From: Pseudomonas monsensis
GTDB lineage: Bacteria; Pseudomonadota; Gammaproteobacteria; Pseudomonadales; Pseudomonadaceae
Direction of reading: 5' to 3'
DNA length: 64,000 bases
Assembly: GCF_014268495.2 (NCBI RefSeq)
Contig: NZ_CP077087.1
Span: 4,478,501-4,542,500 of the forward strand
Of this stretch, positions 17,255 through 25,921 are shown in pieces. The position numbers were made by a program, and so were the translations under genes. Below the pieces are notes generated by a model. That model ran no database searches. It was not told the origin of the DNA and saw only the letters and a program-made list of their open reading frames with translations. Position 1 is the first letter of the stretch. Each line of letters begins with the position of its first letter.

Positions 17255-17284
17255 AAAACGCCCCGACCTAAGTCGGGGCGTTTT
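17255..17284. terminator. Terminator of the GAPDH gene
   Basis: AAAACGCCCCGAC / GTCGGGGCGTTTT is a perfect stem with a 4-base loop; its A- and T-rich ends let it work from both sides. It lies 16 bases after the GAPDH stop (minus strand). Confidence 0.92.
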
Positions 17285-17300
17285 CATTTGCAACGAGTGC

Positions 17301-18749
17301 TTAGCGCGGGAACGCTGGCGGGTTTACACCGGCCATGTCTTCCATCACGCGAACCACCTGGCAGCTGTAGCCGAACTCGTTGTCGTACCAGACGTACAGT
17401 ACAACGCGGTTGTCCTGAACGATGGTCGCTTCAGCGTCGACCACACCGGCGTGACGCGAACCCACGAAGTCGGTGGACACCACTTCCTGCGAGTTGACGA
17501 AGTCGATTTGCTTGTGCAGATCGGAGTGCAGCGCCATGTAGCGCAGGTACTCGTTCATCTCTTCACGGGTGGCGGCTTTCTCAAGGTTCAGGTTGAGAAT
17601 GGCCATCGACACGTTTGGCGTCGGAACGCGGATCGCGTTACCGGTCAGCTTGCCGGCCAGCTCAGGCAGGGCCTTGGCAGCAGCGGTGGCAGCACCGGTC
17701 TCGGTGATTACCATGTTCAGCGCGGCGCTACGGCCACGACGATCGCCCTTGTGGAAGTTGTCGATCAGGTTCTGGTCGTTGGTGTACGAGTGAACGGTTT
17801 CGACGTGACCGTTGATGATGCCGAACTTGTCATTCACCGCCTTCAGCACCGGCACGATGGCGTTGGTGGTGCAGGAAGCGGCGGACACGATCTTGTCGTC
17901 AGCAGTGATTTCGTTGTGGTTGATACCGTGAACGATGTTCTTCAGCTTGCCTTTGCCAGGCGCGGTCAGAACAACGCGAGCGACACCCGGGCATTGCAGG
18001 TGCTGACCCAGGCCATCGGCGTCACGCCATACACCGGTGTTGTCCACCAGCAGCGCGTCTTTGATCCCGTACTGGGTGTAATCCACCTCGGTCGGGTTCT
18101 TCGCGTAGATCACCTGGATCAGGTTACCGTTGGCGGTGATGGTGTTGTTTTCTTCGTCGATGACGATGGTGCCGTTGAACGGACCGTGCACCGAATCGCG
18201 ACGCAGCAGGCTGGCGCGTTTGGTCAGGTCGTTGTCGGCGCCTTTGCGCACGACGATGGCACGCAGACGCAGACCGTCGCCACCACCGGTTTTCTCGATC
18301 AGGATGCGAGCCAGCAGACGGCCGATACGACCGAAGCCGTACAGCACAACGTCAGTGCCTTTGCGGGCCGAAGCGTTTTGCTGGCCAACCACGTCAGCCA
18401 GTTCTTCACGCACGAACTGCTCGGCGCTGCGGCCATTGCCTTCGCTGCGGAATTTGAACGCCAACTTGCCCAGGTCTACCGAAGCCGCGCCGAGCTTGAG
18501 CTCGCTCATGGCTTTGAGCAGTGGGAATGTTTCGTGGACGGAGAGTTCGCTGTCGTCGGAAGAGCGGTGGCGCGCAAAGCGGTGAGCTTTGAGAATCGCG
18601 ATGACAGACTGGTTGATCAGGCTGCGGCCATAGATCGAGCTCACCACGTTGTTATTGCGGTAGAGCTGACCGATAAGCGGAATCATCGCTTCTGCGAGTG
18701 CTTCACGGTCGATCCATTCACCAAGACACTGGTCGGGCTTCTGAGTCAC
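17301..18749 (-). CDS. gapB: Glyceraldehyde-3-phosphate dehydrogenase with N-terminal extension
   Basis: The protein is about 482 residues, against about 335 for ordinary GAPDH. The C-terminal part holds the complete enzyme: NAD-binding YGFGRIGRLLARIL, catalytic Cys at about residue 293 in SAASCTTNAIVPVL, and WYDNEFGYSCQV. The first ~130 residues are an added helical domain conserved in pseudomonad homologues at this locus. The enzyme interconverts glyceraldehyde-3-phosphate and 1,3-bisphosphoglycerate, probably in gluconeogenesis. I chose GTG at 18749 because GGAAGG lies 5 bases upstream; an in-frame ATG at 18764 has no Shine-Dalgarno. The symbol is by similarity. Confidence 0.9.
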   Translation of the reverse strand: MTQKPDQCLGEWIDREALAEAMIPLIGQLYRNNNVVSSIYGRSLINQSVIAILKAHRFARHRSSDDSELSVHETFPLLKAMSELKLGAASVDLGKLAFKFRSEGNGRSAEQFVREELADVVGQQNASARKGTDVVLYGFGRIGRLLARILIEKTGGGDGLRLRAIVVRKGADNDLTKRASLLRRDSVHGPFNGTIVIDEENNTITANGNLIQVIYAKNPTEVDYTQYGIKDALLVDNTGVWRDADGLGQHLQCPGVARVVLTAPGKGKLKNIVHGINHNEITADDKIVSAASCTTNAIVPVLKAVNDKFGIINGHVETVHSYTNDQNLIDNFHKGDRRGRSAALNMVITETGAATAAAKALPELAGKLTGNAIRVPTPNVSMAILNLNLEKAATREEMNEYLRYMALHSDLHKQIDFVNSQEVVSTDFVGSRHAGVVDAEATIVQDNRVVLYVWYDNEFGYSCQVVRVMEDMAGVNPPAFPR

Positions 18750-19118
18750 GGTAACCTTCCACATGTAGGGGCAGAAAAAAGGGGCTACATTATGCCGCCG
18801 ACAACCTCTTTCAGCAATGCGCGCTTGTCGCGCAATCGGTAACAAAATTTCCTCCAAAAAAATCACACCCTCCGCGAGCCCAGTAAAACCGGGGCCTCCA
18901 GCGCAGTCAATTTTTCGACTACTGTTAGACGATGTCTGTAACCCTCCGTAACACCATCCGATTTCGGCACTACATAACCCTGAAAAAAGTGCTCGTTTTT
19001 ATGGTTACCACTACATTTCGCGCAAACAACGAAGATAGACGTAGTCTGCAACTGACAGGCGGCACCCGACGCCGCTACAATTACCGACTTTGTCGCAACG
19101 CCTGGAGCTCAACCTTCC
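18750..19118. other. Divergent spacer between the GAPDH gene and mfd
   Basis: These 369 bases hold no gene I can support. The side next to the GAPDH gene contains its likely promoter (listed separately). The mfd side is mixed in composition and shows no clear sigma-70 site or operator to my eye. Confidence 0.6.
18789..18817 (-). promoter_or_regulatory. Probable sigma-70 promoter of the GAPDH gene
   Basis: On the minus strand TTGCTG (-35) and CATAAT (-10) are separated by 17 bases. The predicted start falls about 33 bases before the GTG start at 18749, and so excludes any longer N-terminus beginning at or upstream of 18789. Confidence 0.55.
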
Positions 19119-22100
19119 GTGCCTGTTCTGCGTCTACCGCTTCTCCCTGCTGCGGCAGGTAAACAGCACTGGGGCAATCTGCCCGGTGCTGCCCTGAGTC
19201 TCGCGATTGCCGAGGCTGCCAGCGCTGCCAAGCGCTTCACCCTGCTACTGACCGCCGACAGCCAGAGTGCCGAACGGCTGGAACAGGAGCTGAGTTTCTT
19301 CGCCCCGGATTTGCCCGTTCTGCATTTTCCCGACTGGGAAACCCTGCCCTACGACCTGTTCTCGCCGCACCAGGACATCATTTCCCAGCGTATCGCCAGC
19401 CTTTATAGACTGCCGGAACTGGCGCATGGCGTGCTGGTGGTACCGATCACCACCGCCCTGCATCGACTGGCGCCGACCAAATTCCTGCTCGGCAGCAGCC
19501 TGGTGCTGGATGTCGGGCAGAAACTCGATGTCGAGCAGATGCGCGCGCGGCTCGAAGCCAGCGGCTATCGCTACGTCGACACGGTCTACGAGCACGGCGA
19601 GTTCACCGTGCGCGGCGCGCTGATCGACCTGTTCCCGATGGGCAGCAAGCTGCCCTACCGCATCGACCTGTTCGACGACGAAATCGAAACCCTGCGGACC
19701 TTCGATCCGGAAAACCAGCGTTCCATCGACAAGGTCGATTCAGTCAAGCTGCTGCCGGCCCGTGAGTTTCCGCTGCAGAAAGATGCGGTCACCCGCTTCA
19801 AGGCGCGTTTCCGCGAACGCTTCGATGTCGACTTCCGTCGCTGCCCGATCTTCCAGGACCTGAGCAGCGGGATTACTCCGGCCGGTATCGAGTACTACCT
19901 GCCGCTGTTCTTTGACGAAACCTCGACCCTGTTCGATTACCTGCCCCAGGACACTCAGGTGTTCTCGCTGCCGGGCATCGAGCAAGCGGCGGAAAATTTC
20001 TGGAACGACGTGCGCAATCGCTATGAAGAGCGCCGCGTCGATCCATCGCGTCCTTTATTGCCACCGGCAGAGCTGTTCCTGCCGGTGGAAGACTGCTTCG
20101 CCCGCCTGAAGAACTGGCCGCGCGTGGTGGCCAGTCAACAGGATGTGGACACCGGCGTCGGCCGTGAGCGCTTCCCGGCGCAATCCCTGCCAAATCTGGC
20201 GATCGAAGCCAAGGCCACGCAACCGCTGGCCGCGCTTTCGGCATTCCTCGACGAATTCCCTGGGCGCGTGCTGTTCACCGCCGAATCCGCGGGCCGGCGC
20301 GAAGTGCTGCTGGAGCTGCTGGAACGCCTCAAGCTGCGGCCGAAAACCGTCGACAGCTGGCCGGACTTCGTCGCGGGCAAAGACCGCCTGGCGATCACCA
20401 TTGCCCCGCTTGACGAGGGTCTGATGCTCGACGACCCGGCGCTGGCGCTGGTCGCGGAAAGCCCGCTGTTCGGTCAGCGGGTCATGCAGCGGCGCCGCCG
20501 CGAGAAGCGCAGCGATGTCGCCAACGATGCAGTGATCAAAAACCTCACCGAACTGCGCGAAGGCGCGCCGGTGGTGCACATCGATCACGGTGTCGGGCGC
20601 TATCTGGGCCTGACGATTCTGGAAATCGACAATCAGGCCGCGGAATTCCTCACCCTCGAATACGCCGAGAACGCCAAGCTCTACGTGCCGGTGGCCAACC
20701 TGCACCTGATCGCGCGTTACACCGGCAGTGACGACTCCCTGGCGCCGCTGCATCGCCTCGGCTCCGAAACCTGGCAGAAAGCCAAGCGCAAGGCGGCTGA
20801 GCAGGTGCGCGACGTCGCCGCCGAACTGCTCGACATCTACGCCCGCCGTGCCGCTCGCGAAGGTTATGCGTTCGCCGACCCGAAAGCCGATTACGCGACG
20901 TTCAGCGCCGGCTTCCCGTTCGAAGAAACCCCGGATCAGCAATCCACCATCGAGGCCGTGCGCGAAGACATGCTCGCACCAAAACCGATGGATCGACTGG
21001 TCTGCGGCGACGTCGGTTTCGGCAAGACCGAAGTGGCCATGCGTGCCGCGTTCATCGCCGTGCATGGTGGTCGGCAGGTGGCGATTCTGGTGCCGACCAC
21101 CCTGCTCGCCCAGCAACACTACAACAGCTTCCGCGACCGCTTCGCCGACTGGCCGGTGACCGTGGAAGTGATGAGCCGCTTCAAATCGGCCAAGGAAGTG
21201 AACGCCGCCGTCGCCGATCTGGCCGAAGGCAAGATCGACATCGTCATCGGCACGCACAAATTGCTGCAGGACGACGTCAAGATCAAAAACCTCGGGCTGG
21301 TGATCATCGACGAAGAGCACCGTTTCGGCGTGCGCCAGAAAGAACAGCTCAAGGCCCTGCGCAGCGAAGTCGACATCCTCACCCTGACCGCCACGCCGAT
21401 TCCGCGCACGCTGAACATGGCGGTGTCGGGCATGCGCGACCTGTCGATCATCGCCACGCCGCCGGCACGACGCCTATCGGTGCGCACCTTCGTCATGGAG
21501 CAGAACAAGAGCACGGTCAAAGAAGCCCTGCTGCGTGAACTGCTGCGCGGCGGACAGGTTTACTACCTGCACAACGACGTGAAGACCATTGAAAAGTGCG
21601 CGGCAGATCTCGCCGAACTGGTGCCAGAAGCACGGATCGGCATCGGTCACGGGCAGATGCGCGAACGCGAACTCGAACAGGTGATGAGCGACTTCTATCA
21701 CAAGCGCTTCAACGTGCTGATCGCCTCGACCATCATCGAGACCGGCATCGACGTGCCGAGCGCCAACACCATCATCATCGAGCGCGCCGACAAATTCGGC
21801 CTGGCGCAACTGCACCAGTTGCGCGGTCGCGTCGGTCGCAGTCACCACCAGGCGTACGCTTACCTGCTGACCCCGCCGCGCCAGCAAATCACCGCGGATG
21901 CGGAAAAGCGTCTGGAGGCGATTGCCAATACCCAGGACCTTGGCGCCGGTTTCGTGCTGGCCACTAACGACCTGGAAATCCGTGGCGCCGGTGAATTGCT
22001 CGGCGATGGCCAGAGCGGCCAGATCCAGGCCGTGGGCTTCACGCTGTATATGGAGATGCTGGAGCGTGCGGTGAAGTCGATCCGCAAGGGCGAGCAGCCG

Positions 22101-22568
22101 AACCTCGATCAACCGCTCGGCGGTGGCCCGGAGGTCAACCTGCGGGTGCCGGCACTGATTCCGGAAGACTACCTGCCGGATGTGCATGCGCGCCTGATTC
22201 TGTACAAGCGCATTGCCTCGGCCACCGACGAAGAGGGCCTGAAGGATCTGCAGGTCGAGATGATCGACCGCTTCGGCCTGCTGCCGGAGCCGACCAAGAA
22301 CCTGGTGCGCATCACTGCCTTGAAATTGCAGGCCGAACAGTTGGGCATCAAAAAGGTCGATGGCGGGCCGCAGGGCGGACGTATCGAGTTCGCCGCGCAG
22401 ACGCCGGTCGACCCGATGACGTTGATCAAACTGATCCAGAGCCAGCCAAAACGCTACAAATTCGAAGGCGCCACGATGTTCAAGTTCCAGGTGCCGATGG
22501 AGCGCGCGGAAGAGCGCTTTAATACTGTAGAGGCGCTGTTCGAGCGCCTCATCCCGAAAACTGCTTGA
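19119..22568 (+). CDS. mfd: Transcription-repair coupling factor
   Basis: This 1149-residue ATPase displaces stalled RNA polymerase at DNA lesions and recruits UvrA. Domains in order: UvrB-like N-terminal region (about 1-340), CarD-like RNA polymerase interaction domain (about 480-560, VVHIDHGVGRYLGL), RecG-like translocase with Walker A GDVGFGKTEVA (about residue 630) and DEEH box (about 730), and a C-terminal TRCF domain. Start is GTG. It diverges from the GAPDH gene and is followed 10 bases later by csiV, the conserved pseudomonad order. Confidence 0.96.
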   Translation: MPVLRLPLLPAAAGKQHWGNLPGAALSLAIAEAASAAKRFTLLLTADSQSAERLEQELSFFAPDLPVLHFPDWETLPYDLFSPHQDIISQRIASLYRLPELAHGVLVVPITTALHRLAPTKFLLGSSLVLDVGQKLDVEQMRARLEASGYRYVDTVYEHGEFTVRGALIDLFPMGSKLPYRIDLFDDEIETLRTFDPENQRSIDKVDSVKLLPAREFPLQKDAVTRFKARFRERFDVDFRRCPIFQDLSSGITPAGIEYYLPLFFDETSTLFDYLPQDTQVFSLPGIEQAAENFWNDVRNRYEERRVDPSRPLLPPAELFLPVEDCFARLKNWPRVVASQQDVDTGVGRERFPAQSLPNLAIEAKATQPLAALSAFLDEFPGRVLFTAESAGRREVLLELLERLKLRPKTVDSWPDFVAGKDRLAITIAPLDEGLMLDDPALALVAESPLFGQRVMQRRRREKRSDVANDAVIKNLTELREGAPVVHIDHGVGRYLGLTILEIDNQAAEFLTLEYAENAKLYVPVANLHLIARYTGSDDSLAPLHRLGSETWQKAKRKAAEQVRDVAAELLDIYARRAAREGYAFADPKADYATFSAGFPFEETPDQQSTIEAVREDMLAPKPMDRLVCGDVGFGKTEVAMRAAFIAVHGGRQVAILVPTTLLAQQHYNSFRDRFADWPVTVEVMSRFKSAKEVNAAVADLAEGKIDIVIGTHKLLQDDVKIKNLGLVIIDEEHRFGVRQKEQLKALRSEVDILTLTATPIPRTLNMAVSGMRDLSIIATPPARRLSVRTFVMEQNKSTVKEALLRELLRGGQVYYLHNDVKTIEKCAADLAELVPEARIGIGHGQMRERELEQVMSDFYHKRFNVLIASTIIETGIDVPSANTIIIERADKFGLAQLHQLRGRVGRSHHQAYAYLLTPPRQQITADAEKRLEAIANTQDLGAGFVLATNDLEIRGAGELLGDGQSGQIQAVGFTLYMEMLERAVKSIRKGEQPNLDQPLGGGPEVNLRVPALIPEDYLPDVHARLILYKRIASATDEEGLKDLQVEMIDRFGLLPEPTKNLVRITALKLQAEQLGIKKVDGGPQGGRIEFAAQTPVDPMTLIKLIQSQPKRYKFEGATMFKFQVPMERAEERFNTVEALFERLIPKTA

Positions 22569-22578
22569 AGGACGCCCA

Positions 22579-23145
22579 ATGCGCCTGTTTCGTTCGCTGA
22601 CCTTGCTGCTGACTCTGGTCGCACCCACGGCGTTTGCCGATGACACCTATATGGTCGAGATGATTCTGGTCCGCCAGAACGCGGTGCCGGCGATCGTCAG
22701 CCGCGCCGCCCCGGAAGACTGGGCCGCCGGCGCCCAGCGTCTGGGCGACGACAGCCAGCGCACACCCGCGCTGAATGAAGTGGCCAACAAACTCACTGCC
22801 AGCGGCGATTACAGTGTGCTGCTGCACAAGGCCTGGCAACAGACCCTCGGCGAGACGCCGACCAAGGTGGCCGTCAGCGACGGCAAGGAACGGTTCGGCC
22901 AGTTCCCGATCGAGGGCACGCTGGAAATGAAGCTGGGACGCTTCACCGATGTGAATGCCGACTTCTGGGTCAACCAGATCGACGCCAACGGCATGGTCAC
23001 CGCCAGCGAACGCCTGAAGCAGGACAGCCACACCAAGAACGGCCAACTCAACTATCTCGACAACGGCCACTTGGCCCTGCTGATCAAGATCACTTCCCTG
23101 ACGGCGCCGGCGCCGCGGGAAGCGCCTGAAGCCATTCCGGACTGA
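22579..23145 (+). CDS. csiV: CsiV family periplasmic protein
   Basis: This 188-residue secreted protein has a signal peptide ending TAFADD (about residue 21) and the CsiV family opening YMVEMILVRQN. The middle holds GTLEMKLGRFTDVNADFWV, which matches the family. In Vibrio, CsiV activates the LpoA-PBP1A peptidoglycan synthase during D-amino-acid stress; here the role is inferred from the family. It lies 10 bases downstream of mfd, so the two are probably cotranscribed. Confidence 0.82.
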   Translation: MRLFRSLTLLLTLVAPTAFADDTYMVEMILVRQNAVPAIVSRAAPEDWAAGAQRLGDDSQRTPALNEVANKLTASGDYSVLLHKAWQQTLGETPTKVAVSDGKERFGQFPIEGTLEMKLGRFTDVNADFWVNQIDANGMVTASERLKQDSHTKNGQLNYLDNGHLALLIKITSLTAPAPREAPEAIPD

Positions 23146-23156
23146 TCGAAGTCCTT

Positions 23157-25847
23157 ATGCCCCCGCCCCTGAGTAAACCGTTGGCACCCTCCTGGGTCAG
23201 CCGATTCAAGGAACAGAGCCTGGAGCGTGGCCGTCGCTACGCCCTGGAGAACCGGGTCCGTATCGCCCAGGTCGGCGATGCGACCATCACCGCCAGTTGC
23301 GAAGGCTCTGGCGGCAATGTCTACCGTCAGACCATTACGCTGCGCGAGTCGGCCAAAGGCACCTTGCTGCTGGTGGAGGCCGCGTGCACCTGCCCGGTTC
23401 GCAGCAACTGCAAGCATTGCGCAGCGGTGCTGCTGCAAGTGCAGGAAACCCTCGAATACCCGGCTGCCGCCAAAGACGCCGAACTATTGGAAAAACTCCA
23501 GGCCGTGCTGGAAAACCGCAGCCCGAAAGCCCCGCCGCAAGTGCTGGTGGATAACGTTCAGCCGGTCCCGCGCCTGTGGCTGGCCAGTGTCGAATTCAGC
23601 GCTTTCGAACCGCGCAACGGCAAGATGCAGCGCTACATTCAGCACCGCGCGGCGCTGTCGTTCAGCTATCTCGACGAATACGTCAGCGGACAGAAAAACA
23701 GCGACATCCTGATACGTCAGGAAAGCCAGACATTACGGATAAAACGCCACCCGGACGTCGAACAGTCCTACCGCGAACAGTTACGAATCCTCGGCTTTCG
23801 TATTGCCACCCGCCAGAGCAAAGCCCTGCCGGAAAGCGCCGGCGAGCTGTATGAGATGGTCAACGACAGTGCCTGGCTGACCTTCACCCTCAATGATCTG
23901 CCGAAGCTGCGCACGCAGGGCTGGGAATTGCAGATCGACGAAGAGTTCGGCTTCGACCTGACGGCCGTGGATGACTGGTACGCCACCGTCGAACAGGCAC
24001 CGGAACGCGACTGGTTCGATCTGGAACTGGGCATCATCGTCAACGGTGAACGCTTGAGCCTGCTGCCGATCCTGCTCAACCTGATGCGCTCGCACACGGA
24101 AATCCTCAACCCGGAACGCCTGGCGCGCCGGCGCGATGACGAACTGATTCTGGTGAATATTCCGCAGCGCAACAGCGAGCACGGGCCATTGCAGGTGGCG
24201 CTACCGCTGGGCCGACTGAAACCGGTGCTGACGACCCTCGGCGAGTTTTATCTCCAGGAGCCGGGGGAAACCACCCTGCGCCTGAGCAAGGCCGATGCCA
24301 CGCGTCTCAATTCGCTGGAAGGCATTCCGCTGCTGTGGGAGGGCGGTGAGCAGATCCGTACGTTTGCTCAGCGCCTGCGCGACATTCGCGATTTCAGCGC
24401 CGATGCGCCGCAGGGGCTGAACGCGACGTTGCGGCCGTACCAGCTCGAAGGCTTGAGCTGGATGCAATCGCTGCGACAGCTGCAAGTTGGCGGGATTCTG
24501 GCGGACGACATGGGACTGGGCAAAACCCTGCAAACGCTGGCGCACATTCTCAGCGAAAAAAACGCCGGACGCCTTGACCGGCCGTGCATGGTGGTCATGC
24601 CCACCAGCCTGATTCCCAACTGGCTCGATGAAGCGGCGCACTTCACCCCGCAACTGAAAGTGGTGGCGCTGTACGGTGCCGGCCGCAAAAAGCACTTTGA
24701 CCACCTCGCTGACTTCGACCTGATCCTCACCACCTACGCATTGCTGCCCAAGGATGTCGAGCGCCTGGCCAGGCAACCCCTGCATGTGTTGGTGCTGGAT
24801 GAAGCGCAGTACATCAAGAACCCGAACAGCAAAGCCGCCCAAGCGGCGCGAGAGCTGAATGCGCGGCAGCGTCTGTGCCTCAGCGGTACGCCGCTGGAAA
24901 ACCATCTGGGTGAGCTATGGTCGCTGTTCCACTTCCTGCTGCCCGGCTGGCTTGGCGACGTCAAAAGCTTCAACGCCGACTACCGCGTGCCGATTGAAAA
25001 ACGCGGCAGCGAAGTCAGGCTTCAGCACCTCAACGGCCGGATAAAACCGTTTCTGCTGCGCCGCACCAAAGAACAGGTGGCCACCGAGTTGCCACCGAAA
25101 ACCGAGATCATCCATTGGGTCGACCTCAACGAAGCGCAGCGCGATGTGTACGAAACCATGCGCCTGGCGATGGACAAGAAGGTCCGCGATGAAATCACGC
25201 GCAAAGGCGTGGCGCGCAGTCAGATCATCATTCTGGAAGCACTGCTGAAATTGCGTCAGGTCTGCTGCGACCTGCGCCTGGTCAACGACGCCACCCTGCC
25301 CGCTCGCGGCAGCACGTCGGGCAAGCTCGACAGCCTGATGGAAATGCTCGAGGAGCTGTTTGAGGAAGGTCGGCGGATACTGCTGTTTTCGCAGTTCACC
25401 TCGATGCTGTCATTGATCGAAGAGGAACTGAAAAAACGCAAGATCGCCTATGCGCTGCTGACCGGTCAGACCCGGGACCGACGCACACCGGTGAAGGAGT
25501 TCCAGAGCGGCAATCGTCAGATCTTTCTGATCAGCCTGAAGGCCGGCGGCGTGGGATTGAACCTGACCGAAGCGGATACAGTGATTCACTACGACCCATG
25601 GTGGAACCCGGCGACCGAGAATCAGGCCACTGACCGTGCGTATCGGATCGGCCAGGAGAAACCGGTGTTCGTCTACAAGATGATTGCCCGGGGCACGGTG
25701 GAAGAGAAAATTCAGCACCTGCAGAAGGAAAAATCCGACTTGGCAGCGGGCGTGCTGGATGGACGCAAGGCCGGGGACTGGAAACTGCAGAGTGATGATA
25801 TTGAAGCGCTGTTTGCGCCGTTGCCGGATAAGCTCGACAAGCGCTGA
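23157..25847 (+). CDS. SNF2/Rad54-type DNA translocase with SWIM zinc finger (copy A)
   Basis: This 896-residue protein has a SWIM zinc motif, CTCPVRSNCKH, near residues 78-88, a middle region of about 300 residues, and a two-lobed SNF2 motor. Motor motifs are Walker A DDMGLGKTLQT (about 447), LDEAQYIKN (about 547), LSGTPLEN, and the C-lobe DPWWNPATENQATDRAYRIGQ (about 812). SNF2 proteins move along double-stranded DNA; bacterial SWIM-SNF2 proteins are poorly characterised, and links to RNA polymerase recycling (RapA) or DNA repair are only possibilities. It follows csiV by 11 bases. Its paralogue, copy B, converges on it from 25922-29215. Confidence 0.88.
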   Translation: MPPPLSKPLAPSWVSRFKEQSLERGRRYALENRVRIAQVGDATITASCEGSGGNVYRQTITLRESAKGTLLLVEAACTCPVRSNCKHCAAVLLQVQETLEYPAAAKDAELLEKLQAVLENRSPKAPPQVLVDNVQPVPRLWLASVEFSAFEPRNGKMQRYIQHRAALSFSYLDEYVSGQKNSDILIRQESQTLRIKRHPDVEQSYREQLRILGFRIATRQSKALPESAGELYEMVNDSAWLTFTLNDLPKLRTQGWELQIDEEFGFDLTAVDDWYATVEQAPERDWFDLELGIIVNGERLSLLPILLNLMRSHTEILNPERLARRRDDELILVNIPQRNSEHGPLQVALPLGRLKPVLTTLGEFYLQEPGETTLRLSKADATRLNSLEGIPLLWEGGEQIRTFAQRLRDIRDFSADAPQGLNATLRPYQLEGLSWMQSLRQLQVGGILADDMGLGKTLQTLAHILSEKNAGRLDRPCMVVMPTSLIPNWLDEAAHFTPQLKVVALYGAGRKKHFDHLADFDLILTTYALLPKDVERLARQPLHVLVLDEAQYIKNPNSKAAQAARELNARQRLCLSGTPLENHLGELWSLFHFLLPGWLGDVKSFNADYRVPIEKRGSEVRLQHLNGRIKPFLLRRTKEQVATELPPKTEIIHWVDLNEAQRDVYETMRLAMDKKVRDEITRKGVARSQIIILEALLKLRQVCCDLRLVNDATLPARGSTSGKLDSLMEMLEELFEEGRRILLFSQFTSMLSLIEEELKKRKIAYALLTGQTRDRRTPVKEFQSGNRQIFLISLKAGGVGLNLTEADTVIHYDPWWNPATENQATDRAYRIGQEKPVFVYKMIARGTVEEKIQHLQKEKSDLAAGVLDGRKAGDWKLQSDDIEALFAPLPDKLDKR

Positions 25848-25921
25848 GATGCGCTGAGATGCGCTTTTCAGACAAATTGCCAGCGATGGGGCCCTCAGAT
25901 ATCGAGCCCAGGCTTAAACCA

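Noticed and set aside
17235..18842. Long plus-strand frame opposite the GAPDH gene
   Set aside because: Runs through the GAPDH terminator and mirrors its codons.
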